Below the pieces are notes generated by a model that was not told the origin of the DNA, made no database searches, and saw nothing but the letters and a program-made list of their open reading frames with translations. 38,595 nt of DNA from an uncultured Ellagibacter sp. (GTDB lineage: Bacteria > Actinomycetota > Coriobacteriia > Coriobacteriales > Eggerthellaceae): contig NZ_CAKTTZ010000024.1 in assembly GCF_934617235.1 (NCBI RefSeq), forward strand, positions 1 to 38,595, in the 5' to 3' direction. This document shows, in pieces, positions 7,945-18,162 of this stretch. The stretch's first letter is position 1; every line of letters begins with the position of its first letter. The translations under genes and the position numbers were made by a program.

Positions 7945-8062
7945 CGGGGTTCTGGCGGCGCGGCTGTCGTTCCAAAGATTTCCGCCGTACCGAAGTACGC
8001 TTCGAAATCTTTTCGCGCCATCCGCGCTCGCCAGAACCCCGATCGCTGACTTTTCAGCGATC
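7945..8062. repeat. Long inverted repeat (97 nt) plus second hairpin upstream of lysS
   Basis: Outer arms 7945-7963 and 8022-8041 pair over 19 bp with one bulged base. Inside, AAAGATTTC (7974-7982) pairs with GAAATCTTT (8004-8012), and CGTAC/GTACG closes a CGAA loop at 7986-7999. A separate perfect 9-bp hairpin, GATCGCTGA with its complement, follows at 8041-8062. The structure could be a miniature mobile repeat, an RNA leader of lysS, or an elaborate terminator. No T-box sequence is visible. Confidence 0.65.
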
Positions 8063-8099
8063 TATGAGTTTTCTTTCTGTTGCGGCGAAAAGGACAAGA

Positions 8100-10073
8100 A
8101 TGGCTGAAGAAACTACCAAGCAAGTAATCGAAGACGACCCGATCGAGGTTCGCAAGGCAAAGCGCGCGGCGCTTATCGAGGCGGGGGAGAACCCCTACGG
8201 CCACGCGTTCCACTACACGCATCACCTGACCGACCTCGATGAGAAGTACGCTGACCTTGAAGACGGCGCCTCCACCGAAGACGAAGTCGACGTGGCGGGT
8301 CGCATCATGGCCAAGCGCGTTCAGGGCAAGATCGCCTTCTTCGAACTGCGCGACGCCACGGGCGATATCCAGCTGTTCTGCCGTATCAACGCGCTCGGCG
8401 AGGAAGTCTTCGCTGCCATGAAGGACCTCGACGTGGGCGACTGGATCGGCGTGCACGGCACCATGATGCGCACGAAGCGCGGCCAGCTCTCCGTCGCCGT
8501 TACGGGCTACGAGCTTCTGTCCAAGTCGCTGCGCCCGCTGCCGGAGAAGTTCCACGGCCTGGCCGACAAGGAGACGCGCTATCGCCAGCGCTATGTCGAC
8601 CTTGTCATGAACCCCGAGGTCAAGAGCACCTTCGAGAAGCGCTTCAAGATTGTGGCCGCCATTCGCCGCTACATGGAGCAGCAGGGCTTCTACGAGGTTG
8701 AGACGCCGTTTTTGCATCCTATTCTGGGCGGCGCGAACGCGAAGCCTTTCGTCACGCACTTCAACGCGCTCGATCGCGACTACTTCCTGCGCATTGCGAC
8801 TGAGCTGCCCTTGAAGCGCCTGCTTGTGGGCGGCTTCGAGAAGGTCTTCGAAATCGGCCGCCAGTTCCGCAACGAAGGCATGGACCCGTATCACAACCCC
8901 GAGTTCACCACGATGGAAGCCTATCAGGCGTTTTCCGACCTCGACGGCATGATGGAACTCACGCAGGGTTTCATCCAGGCCGCTGCCATGGAAGCTTGCG
9001 GCACGCTGCAGGTCACCTACCAGGGCACCGAGATCGACCTGTCGGGCGAATGGCGCCGCGCGACCATGATGGAGCTGGCGAGCGAGCACGCGGGCGAGGA
9101 AGTATCTTTCGACCGCACGCGCGAGGAGCTCGTCGCCATCCTGGAGAAAAACGGCGGCCATGCGGAAGACGCATGGGGCAAGGGCAAGCTCATCAGCGAG
9201 ATCTTCGAGGCCGTGGCCGAGGAGAAGCTCGTGCAGCCCACCTTCGTGTGCGATCACCCGCTTGAGATTTCCCCGCTCGCCAAGAAGAAGGCGGACAACC
9301 CCGAGCTCACTGAGCGTTTCGAGCTGTTCATCTGCGGACATGAGTACGCGAACGCGTTCAACGAGCTGAACGACCCGGTTGACCAGGCCGAGCGCTTCCG
9401 CGCGCAGGTCGAGGCGAAGGACATGGGCGACGACGAGGCCATGGGCTTCGACGCCGACTACATCCGCGCGCTCGAGTACGGCATGCCGCCGGCGGGCGGC
9501 GTCGGCGTCGGCATTGACCGTCTGACCATGCTGCTTACCGACTCCGCCACCATCCGCGATGTGCTGCTTTTCCCCCACATGAAGGACGAAGCACCTGCCA
9601 GCGGCAAAGCGGCGGCTGCGGCCGCGGCGGCGCGCGCTGCGAAGGCCGAGGCTGCTGAGGCGGCCTCCGAGCCCGAGCCCATCGACTTCTCGAAGGTGGT
9701 CATCGAGCCGCTGTTCGAGGAGCAGGTTGACTTCGACACCTTCAGCAAGTCCGACTTCCGCGCCGTGAAGGTGAAGGAATGCGTGGCCGTGCCCAAGTCC
9801 AAGAAGCTGCTGCAGTTCACGCTCGACGACGGCACCGATGCCGACCGCGTTATCCTCTCCGGCATCCACGCGTACTACGAGCCCGAAGAGCTCGTTGGCA
9901 AGACGCTCGTTGCCATCGTGAACCTGCCGCCTCGCAAGATGATGGGCGTCGAATCCTGCGGTATGCTGCTGTCTGCCGTCCACGAGGAGAAGGTTGAAGG
10001 CGACGCGACCGAGGAGCGCCTGAACCTGCTCATGGTAAGCGACCGCATCCCCGCAGGTGCGAAGCTGTACTAG
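8100..10073 (+). CDS. lysS: Lysyl-tRNA synthetase (class II) with C-terminal tRNA-binding domain
   Basis: 657 residues against roughly 500 for an ordinary bacterial LysRS. The N-terminal OB-fold anticodon-binding domain (VAGRIMAKRVQGKIAFFELRD) precedes the class II core with motif 2 (RNEGMDPYHNPEFTTMEAYQ) and motif 3 (GGVGVGIDRLTMLLTDS). After an Ala-rich linker (about residues 498-540) comes an extra domain of about 115 residues, from VDFDTFSKSDFRAVKVKEC to the C-terminus. It contains PKSKKLLQFTLDDG, ILSGI, NLPPRKMMGVESCGMLLSA and ends PAGAKLY: an EMAP/Trbp111-type tRNA-binding domain such as is usually found on methionyl-tRNA synthetase. The start ATG 8100 follows AAAAGGA. It presumably raises tRNA affinity; that is inference. 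Confidence 0.93.
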   Translation: MAEETTKQVIEDDPIEVRKAKRAALIEAGENPYGHAFHYTHHLTDLDEKYADLEDGASTEDEVDVAGRIMAKRVQGKIAFFELRDATGDIQLFCRINALGEEVFAAMKDLDVGDWIGVHGTMMRTKRGQLSVAVTGYELLSKSLRPLPEKFHGLADKETRYRQRYVDLVMNPEVKSTFEKRFKIVAAIRRYMEQQGFYEVETPFLHPILGGANAKPFVTHFNALDRDYFLRIATELPLKRLLVGGFEKVFEIGRQFRNEGMDPYHNPEFTTMEAYQAFSDLDGMMELTQGFIQAAAMEACGTLQVTYQGTEIDLSGEWRRATMMELASEHAGEEVSFDRTREELVAILEKNGGHAEDAWGKGKLISEIFEAVAEEKLVQPTFVCDHPLEISPLAKKKADNPELTERFELFICGHEYANAFNELNDPVDQAERFRAQVEAKDMGDDEAMGFDADYIRALEYGMPPAGGVGVGIDRLTMLLTDSATIRDVLLFPHMKDEAPASGKAAAAAAAARAAKAEAAEAASEPEPIDFSKVVIEPLFEEQVDFDTFSKSDFRAVKVKECVAVPKSKKLLQFTLDDGTDADRVILSGIHAYYEPEELVGKTLVAIVNLPPRKMMGVESCGMLLSAVHEEKVEGDATEERLNLLMVSDRIPAGAKLY

Positions 10074-10100
10074 TCGTTTGACGAATCGCGCGATTCGCTG

Positions 10101-10143
10101 AAGGGTTGCCCGGGTAGTTGACCTGCTCGGGCGACCCTTTTCT
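10101..10143 (+). terminator. Terminator after lysS
   Basis: AAGGGT-T-GCCCG pairs with CGGGC-G-ACCCTT (one wobble) and is followed by TTTTCTC. Just before it, at 10082-10097, is a perfect 16-base palindrome made of CGAATCGC and its complement, directly after the stop codon. Confidence 0.75.
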
Positions 10144-10245
10144 CGTCATGGTAGGTTATTGAATGGGGAAACGGGGCGGCACGCGCGACCCGCGTTGCGC
10201 GATTCACGTTGCAGTGGGAGCAGCCGCTGTGACGACGACTCGCCC

Positions 10246-11412
10246 TTACGCCTGCGCTTGCTCCTCGCTTTCTTTCCCGATTTTCTTCTCGGCGGGTTTG
10301 AACGACCCCGCCTTCTTGTCCGCTTTCTCGAAATGCTCCATTACGAGCGTGCGAATTGTCGAGATGACGGGCACGCCGATAAGCACGCCAAGCAGGCCGA
10401 ACAGCGAGCCGCCAGCGATGACGGCAACGAATACCCAGATGCTCGGCAGGCCGACGGACTGCCCGACTACGTTCGGGTAGATAAGATGCCCCTCGATTTG
10501 CTGCAGCACAACAAGGAAGATGACAAACTGCACCGCTTGCAGCGGGTCTTGCGAGAAGATCATCGCTGCGCCCACGATGCCGCCGATCCACGCGCCCGCA
10601 AATGGGACGAGTGAGGTCACGCCCACGATGAGCCCGATTGACGTTGCGTAGGGGAAGCGCAGCACCAGGCAGCCCAGTGCGCACAGGACGCCGAGGATCA
10701 CTGCCTCGATACATTGTCCGCGGATGAAGCGCGAGAAGCAGTCGTTGGTAATGCGGTAGGCGTGCAGAAGGCGTTCGCGCACCTGCTCGCTTGGGATTTG
10801 CTGCACGAGTCGCGTGGCGCCCGCTTTGACGCGGTTCTTGTCGAGCAGCAGGTAGAGTGCGAACATCATCCCTAAAAGCACGCAGATGGCGAAATGCGCT
10901 ACCTCGCCGCCGGTGTGGGCTACGATGCGCAATGCCTCACTGGCGCCGCCAACTGCGGAAAGGGCCTGCTCGGCAAGCGAGTCGACCGTCGCGTTGTCCA
11001 GCACAAGCGCATTCTCGCCGCCGGGCAGCTGCGTTATGGCCTGCGACGCCATCGTGGCTGCTTCGGCAAGGCCGCTCACGATTGCCGAGCCTACCGACTT
11101 GAACTCGCTTGTCACGAACATCACCAATGCCGCAATAACAAGTGTAGCCGTTGCGACGGCTAGAATGACGCATATGGGACGTCGCGTGCGAATGACCAGG
11201 CTTTTCGTGTTTTTCGGAAACCATACGGATTCCCAAAAAGCGGCTACGAAATTCAGCAGGTACGCCAGCACTGCGCCGACGGCAAGCGGTTCGACGGCGG
11301 ACCAGACGGTGCCGACGATGCCGCAGACGTCATCGAATCGCAAGACGATCAGCGACGCCACGGCAAGAGCGATAATGACGGGCAGATAAGTGCGAAGTGC
11401 GTGTTTGCTCAT
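10246..11412 (-). CDS. AI-2E family transporter (PerM/YdiK-type permease)
   Basis: 388 residues with about seven or eight membrane segments. Family signatures are the N-terminal pair of helices followed by a soluble stretch, FIRGQCIEAVILGVLCALG, VGVTSLVPFAGAWIGGI and the long hydrophobic FVIFLVVLQQIEGHLIYPNVVGQSVGL-type region before the last helices (FGLLGVLIGVPVIS). Members were first linked to autoinducer-2 export and later to Na+(Li+)/H+ exchange, so the substrate here is unknown. The C-terminus is a Lys/Glu-rich cytoplasmic tail. It is transcribed away from clpC, and the two genes share a 260-base divergent spacer. Confidence 0.88.
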   Translation of the reverse strand: MSKHALRTYLPVIIALAVASLIVLRFDDVCGIVGTVWSAVEPLAVGAVLAYLLNFVAAFWESVWFPKNTKSLVIRTRRPICVILAVATATLVIAALVMFVTSEFKSVGSAIVSGLAEAATMASQAITQLPGGENALVLDNATVDSLAEQALSAVGGASEALRIVAHTGGEVAHFAICVLLGMMFALYLLLDKNRVKAGATRLVQQIPSEQVRERLLHAYRITNDCFSRFIRGQCIEAVILGVLCALGCLVLRFPYATSIGLIVGVTSLVPFAGAWIGGIVGAAMIFSQDPLQAVQFVIFLVVLQQIEGHLIYPNVVGQSVGLPSIWVFVAVIAGGSLFGLLGVLIGVPVISTIRTLVMEHFEKADKKAGSFKPAEKKIGKESEEQAQA

Positions 11413-11604
11413 GAAATCCTATCGAATGGAGGGTTTAGCGCTCGATGCGAACGTGTCCTTATTAAGTATAGCCATGAACTCTTCTCCGACGATGGCATCG
11501 CGCTTGAGCAGATAATCTGCAAGTTTGAACAGCTTGTCCTCGTCTTGGGGCAAGGATGGTATCGGCCCTTGCTTTCTGTATTATGTATACGGACTTTCTC
11601 TGCA

Positions 11605-11631
11605 TTAGCACTCACTTGACAAGAGTGCTAG
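11605..11631 (+). promoter_or_regulatory. CIRCE element (HrcA operator) upstream of clpC
   Basis: TTAGCACTC, nine bases, GAGTGCTAG: eight of nine positions of the second arm match the classic CIRCE inverted repeat, the binding site of the heat-shock repressor HrcA. A TTGACA hexamer lies inside the spacer. It is 41 bases before the clpC start. The remaining 190 bases of the spacer back to the permease gene show no further clear feature. Confidence 0.88.
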
Positions 11632-11672
11632 TATGAATCGCAAACAAACGACCTTGTGAGAAACGAGGATAC

Positions 11673-14249
<2,577 letters not shown>

Positions 14250-14378
14250 CGCGCGAGGCCCCAAGCGAGCGGGGCTGCGCGAGCGCGCGGACGCGATGCC
14301 GCCAGGCGGTGTTTGGCGCGACTGGATCGCACGCGAGAGGGTAGCGCAGTTTGGCGCCAATAAGCGGTAAATCTATTG

Positions 14379-14413
14379 AACGGGCACCCCAACAGGTGCC
14401 CGTTTTTCGTTTT
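14379..14413 (+). terminator. Terminator after clpC
   Basis: Perfect 10-bp stem AACGGGCACC with its complement, a 6-base loop and TTTTTCGTTTT. Confidence 0.8.
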
Positions 14414-14487
14414 AAGTGGCTTTTGGGCTTGTGACGCGGGTACCAGAACCCGGAGAAGATGGGCGGGCAATCCTTTCCGAGGGCTGC

Positions 14488-14684
14488 ATGGAGCAGACCC
14501 CCGAGTTGGTGGTCAATTGGAAGAGTTGTGCGCTGTCGAAAGCAGGGAAGGCGAAGGGGCGGAAATTGCCGACCTGGGCAAACGCTGACGACAGTGGACT
14601 CGACTCGTGCTGAAGCGGGTAAAAGCGGCTTCAAAACGTCGCACAACTCGCTCAGTTGACCACGAAGTGGGTGGACTGCTCCAT
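14488..14684. repeat. 197-bp element with 45-bp imperfect terminal inverted repeats (MITE-like)
   Basis: The arms 14488-14532 and 14640-14684 are imperfect reverse complements, roughly four in five bases matching, with perfect blocks ATGGAGCAG, TTGACCAC and CGCACAACTC. A second inner pair, CTGTCGAAAGC near 14534 and its near-complement near 14583, continues the symmetry. The element contains no convincing gene. It could be a miniature transposable element or encode a structured RNA. I see no obvious target-site duplication. Confidence 0.6.
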
Positions 14685-15105
14685 CCGAGCGGGATCATCT
14701 ACCCGCGCGCCACCCAAGCCTAGCCGGCCTGCCCCTCGCGTCCCGCCGGCGGCAGGCTAAAACCGCGTAGGCTGCGTCTCGATTGCCGCTCGCATCCCCT
14801 CAGGCACCGTTCATCGGCCTCAGCATCGGTGATTAACGCGCCTCAGCATGGGACCCAAAACAGTCTCCTCCCTCCGCCTCGCGGCTTCCCTTCGCTGCCG
14901 TTTTATCGCCAGATGCTAAGTATCCCCAGGTAAAGGCATCAGCATCCCTGCATGAGGGCCAACAGGGCGAGTTTCATCACGCTTTCAGCGCGCTCGCCGA
15001 TTCCCCCGGGACCCCTCCGCTGCGTACAGTTCACCCGACGAGGCGGCTTGAGCCTCACCGCCGGCACCCGCCGGCAGATCAGACGAGAAAAGAGGAGGGA
15101 AAGAC
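14685..15105. other. Gene-free spacer upstream of mopB1
   Basis: About 420 bases without a supported gene; together with the preceding element the gap from clpC is 856 bases. It holds repeated CCTCAGCAT at 14818 and 14841 and a related CATCAGCAT at 14937, which could be regulator sites for mopB1. No convincing -35/-10 pair is recognised. The mopB1 ribosome-binding site AGGAGGG lies at the right edge. Confidence 0.4.
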
Positions 15106-17565
15106 ATGGCAGAACATGGCGTGGAGGGCTACAACAACAGCGGCGTATCCACTCAGCTCATCGGCGACTTCATCGAGGTCCCCCATGAGAAGCCGTGGAG
15201 GTACCAGGAGGGCGACCTGACCGTCACGCGAGGGAGTGCGTGGTCCGGCCCCGGCTGCCACGACGGCTGCGGCGTGCTGCTCTACACCGACAAGGACGGG
15301 AAGCTCGTCAAGGTCGAGGGCGACCCGGAGAACCCGTACAACAAGGGGCGCCTGTGCGTCCGCTGCCTCGACGTGCCCGAGGTCACCTACAACAAGGACC
15401 GCCTGCTCTACCCGATGAAGCGCGACCCGAAGGACCGCGGCAAGGACAAGTGGGAGCGCATCAGCTGGGACGAGGCCATCGACCTCGTCGCCGACACGTT
15501 CCTCGACATCAAGGAGAAGTACGGCGCCGAGGCCGTCGTCTTCGGCCAGGGCACCGGCCGCGACATCGCCGCGTACATCACGCGCCTCTGCTGGTCGTTC
15601 GGCTCCCCGAACTACGTCCTGTTCCTCTCCGGCTGCGCGTGCTACCTGCCCCGCGTCGCCGGCATGGCCGCGACTGCCGGCTCCTTCTGGGTCGCCGACT
15701 GCTCGCAGCAGTTCACCGACCGCTACGACAACCCCGAGTACAAGATCCCCGAGACCATGTTCATCTGGGGCAACTACCCGCTGCGCGCCAACTCCGACGG
15801 CTTCTACGGCCACTGGGTCGTCGACCTCATGAAGCGCGGCATGGAAGTCGTCATGATCGACCCGAAGGTCACCTGGCTGTCCGCCCACTCGCGCCTGCAC
15901 CTGCGTGTGCGCCCCGGCTGCGACGCCGCCCTGGCCCTCGGCTTCCTGAACGTCATCATCAACGAGGACCTCTACGACCACGAGTTCGTCGAGAAGTGGA
16001 CCTACGGCTTCGACCAGCTTAAGGAGCGCGTCCAGGAGTACCCGCCCGCCAAGGTCGCCGAGATCACCTGGATCCCCGAGGAGAAGATCGTCGAGGCCGC
16101 CCGCATTCTCGCGAACAGCAAGCCCTGCACCATGCAGTGGGGCGTGGCCGTCGACATGACCAAGGAGGCCCTGCCCGCCTCCCAGGCGATCGCCGCCTGC
16201 TTCCAGATCACCGGCAACGTCGACGTCCCGGGCGGCATCATCGCCCCGCCCGAGATCCTCAACTACGCCGGCGGCTGGGGCCGCGAGCTGTGCCCCGAGG
16301 AGACCTGGGTCAAGCGCATCGGCCTCGACGCCTACCCGCTGCTCAACTTCGGCTTCCAGATCGCCCAGCCCGACGAGCTGCGCCACACCATGGCGACCGG
16401 CGAGCCCTACAAGATCCACGCGACCTGGCTGCAGCAGAACAACGTGCTCGCCTGCATGGGCGCCGACCCGCAGGAGATGTACATCGGCCTCATGAACTGC
16501 GACTTCAACGTGTCGGTCGACCTGTTCATGACCCCGACCATCATGGCGACCTCCGACGTGGTGCTCCCGGCGGCCACCTTCCCCGAGCGCAACGGCCTTC
16601 GCCTCGGCGACGGCGTGCAGCGCGGCGAGGTCATCAACAAGGTGTGCTCCGTGGGAGAGTGCAAGTCCGACATGGAGATCAACCTCATGCTCGGCAAGCG
16701 CTTCAACCCTGAGGCCTGGCCGTGGGATGACGTCGACGAGATGTTCGGCGCGATGCTCAAGGCGCAGACCCCCTACAACTTCGAGGAGATGCGCGAGCAC
16801 GGCCCGGTCTACCTGCCGTTCAGCTACAAGCGCTACGAGACCGGCCGCCTGCGCGCGGACGGCAAGCCCGGCTTCAACACGCCGACCGGCCGCATCGAGC
16901 TGTGGTCGACGTTCTACAACAACGCCGGCATGGACCCGCTGCCCTACTTCGAGGAGCCCGTCCCCGGCCCGACCTCCACGCCCGAGCTGCTCGACGAGTA
17001 CCCGCTCGTGCTCACGACCGGCGCCCGCCCGTGGTCGCTGTTCCACTCCGAGCATCGCCAGGTCCCGCGCATGCGCAACCTGAAGAAGGACAACAACGTC
17101 TACCTCAACCCGAAGACCGCCGAGGAGTACGGCCTGAAGAGCGGCGAGTGGGTGTGGGTCGAGAACGTGTACGGCCGCTGCAAGGCCCAGGTCGAGGTCA
17201 CGAACCTCTACCAGGACCCGCGCGTCATCGCCTGCGACCACGCGTGGTGGCACCCCGAGGGCGACGCCGAGGGCCTCTACGAGTCCCACGACCTCAACGT
17301 CAACAACCTGCTGCCCGGCATCCCCGGCCGCGCGGGCTTCGGCTCCAACTACAAGACCACGCTCGTCAAGCTCTATAAGGTCACGCCGGAGGACGACTCC
17401 AACGGCTACTTCCCGAGCCCCGACAGCGGCTACGTCTCCCAGGCCATGGACGGCAAGGGCATCAAGGCCATCGAGGAGCTCGTTGACGAGCGCGCGCAGA
17501 TCATGCGCGACCGCGAGGCCCTGAAGAAGGCGATCGCCGAGGCTCAGGCCGAGCAGGCCGAGTAG
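15106..17565 (+). CDS. Molybdopterin oxidoreductase, catechol dehydroxylase/transhydroxylase-like (copy 1)
   Basis: 819 residues of the DMSO-reductase superfamily, the branch containing acetylene hydratase, pyrogallol transhydroxylase and the Eggerthellaceae catechol dehydroxylases. No signal peptide, hence cytoplasmic. An N-terminal cluster region has Cys at 51, 55, 84 and 87. The cofactor-binding core shows WGNYPLRANSDGFYGHW, MIDPKVTW, ITGNVDVPGG, DLFMTPTIMATSDVVLPAAT and the C-terminal TTGARPWSLFHSEHR and FGSNYKTTLVKLYKV. A Cys in SGCACYLPRV (177 or 179) may ligate the metal (inference). A 65-residue C-terminal extension, helical and Glu/Ala-rich, is absent from copy 2. The next gene encodes its likely electron-transfer subunit. 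Substrate unknown; reductive dehydroxylation of a catechol is a reasonable guess. Codon third positions are almost all G or C. Confidence 0.85.
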   Translation: MAEHGVEGYNNSGVSTQLIGDFIEVPHEKPWRYQEGDLTVTRGSAWSGPGCHDGCGVLLYTDKDGKLVKVEGDPENPYNKGRLCVRCLDVPEVTYNKDRLLYPMKRDPKDRGKDKWERISWDEAIDLVADTFLDIKEKYGAEAVVFGQGTGRDIAAYITRLCWSFGSPNYVLFLSGCACYLPRVAGMAATAGSFWVADCSQQFTDRYDNPEYKIPETMFIWGNYPLRANSDGFYGHWVVDLMKRGMEVVMIDPKVTWLSAHSRLHLRVRPGCDAALALGFLNVIINEDLYDHEFVEKWTYGFDQLKERVQEYPPAKVAEITWIPEEKIVEAARILANSKPCTMQWGVAVDMTKEALPASQAIAACFQITGNVDVPGGIIAPPEILNYAGGWGRELCPEETWVKRIGLDAYPLLNFGFQIAQPDELRHTMATGEPYKIHATWLQQNNVLACMGADPQEMYIGLMNCDFNVSVDLFMTPTIMATSDVVLPAATFPERNGLRLGDGVQRGEVINKVCSVGECKSDMEINLMLGKRFNPEAWPWDDVDEMFGAMLKAQTPYNFEEMREHGPVYLPFSYKRYETGRLRADGKPGFNTPTGRIELWSTFYNNAGMDPLPYFEEPVPGPTSTPELLDEYPLVLTTGARPWSLFHSEHRQVPRMRNLKKDNNVYLNPKTAEEYGLKSGEWVWVENVYGRCKAQVEVTNLYQDPRVIACDHAWWHPEGDAEGLYESHDLNVNNLLPGIPGRAGFGSNYKTTLVKLYKVTPEDDSNGYFPSPDSGYVSQAMDGKGIKAIEELVDERAQIMRDREALKKAIAEAQAEQAE

Positions 17566-17590
17566 GCGCCGCACGATAAGACGAGAGAGA

Positions 17591-17619
17591 GCCGGGCGCC
17601 GGGAAGGCGGGCGCCCGGC
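17591..17619 (+). other. Intercistronic hairpin between mopB1 and fes1
   Basis: Perfect 10-bp stem GCCGGGCGCC with its complement and a 9-base loop, no T-run. It sits between the mopB1 stop and the fes1 ribosome-binding site and may set the ratio of the two products. Confidence 0.5.
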
Positions 17620-17639
17620 CAGGAAGGAAGAGGTTTTTC

Positions 17640-18017
17640 ATGGAGACCCCAAAGGAACTCAACTCGAGGACGACGGCCAAGTACGGCCTGCTCATCGACT
17701 ACCAGTGGTGCACCGGTTGCCACTCCTGCGAGATCGCGTGCCAGATGGAGCATAAGATGCCCGTCGGCAAGTCCGGCATCCTCGTCCACGACATGGGCCA
17801 CTGGCCCATCGAGGAGGACGGCGACGAGTGGCAGCTCGGCTACCTGGCCGCCCCGACGACGATGTGCGACGGCTGCGAGGAGCGCCGCGCGCTCGGCAAG
17901 GTCCCGACCTGCGTGCAGCACTGCCAGGCGCAGTGCATGGACTTCGGCCCGATCGACGAGATGGCCGAGAAGGCCAAGGGCCACAAGGATTACGCGCTGT
18001 TCACGCTCGGTGCCTAG
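17640..18017 (+). CDS. Two-cluster [4Fe-4S] ferredoxin-like subunit (partner of MopB1)
   Basis: 125 residues, with a first cysteine group WCTGCHSCEIAC and a second CDGC...CVQHCQAQC, enough for two [4Fe-4S] clusters. This is a shortened form of the four-cluster beta subunit of DMSO-reductase-family enzymes and resembles the small subunits encoded next to catechol dehydroxylase-type enzymes. It presumably passes electrons to MopB1 in the cytoplasm. It lies 74 bases after mopB1, shares its extreme GC-rich codon use, and starts at an ATG behind AAGGAAGAGG. No membrane anchor subunit follows, so the electron source is a soluble donor or unknown. Confidence 0.85.
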   Translation: METPKELNSRTTAKYGLLIDYQWCTGCHSCEIACQMEHKMPVGKSGILVHDMGHWPIEEDGDEWQLGYLAAPTTMCDGCEERRALGKVPTCVQHCQAQCMDFGPIDEMAEKAKGHKDYALFTLGA

Positions 18018-18034
18018 CTTCCGCGACGTCTACC

Positions 18035-18121
18035 GGGCGCCCCCTCCCCCTCAGAAGGGGGCGCCCGTGGACCACCCCTGCATGGGGAGGGCCGTCGAAT
18101 AGGGGTTCGGCCCTCCCCATA
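18035..18121 (+). terminator. Two tandem strong hairpins between fes1 and the MFS gene
   Basis: The first is a perfect 12-bp stem (CGGGCGCCCCCT at 18035-18046 with 18057-18068); the second a perfect 13-bp stem (18083-18095 with 18109-18121). Neither is followed by a T-run. They may partly terminate the mopB1-fes1 transcript or protect its 3' end. A strong AAGGAGGG site for the transporter follows. Confidence 0.55.
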
Positions 18122-18162
18122 GAGACAAGGGGAAAGCCTATACAATTCAATAAGGAGGGTTT

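Noticed and set aside
7902..8099. T-box riboswitch before lysS (and before cysS)
   Set aside because: No T-box core sequence or specifier stem is visible; only inverted repeats.
15106..15200. Twin-arginine export of the Mop enzymes via the nearby TatA
   Set aside because: Neither enzyme has an RR motif with a following hydrophobic stretch; both appear cytoplasmic.
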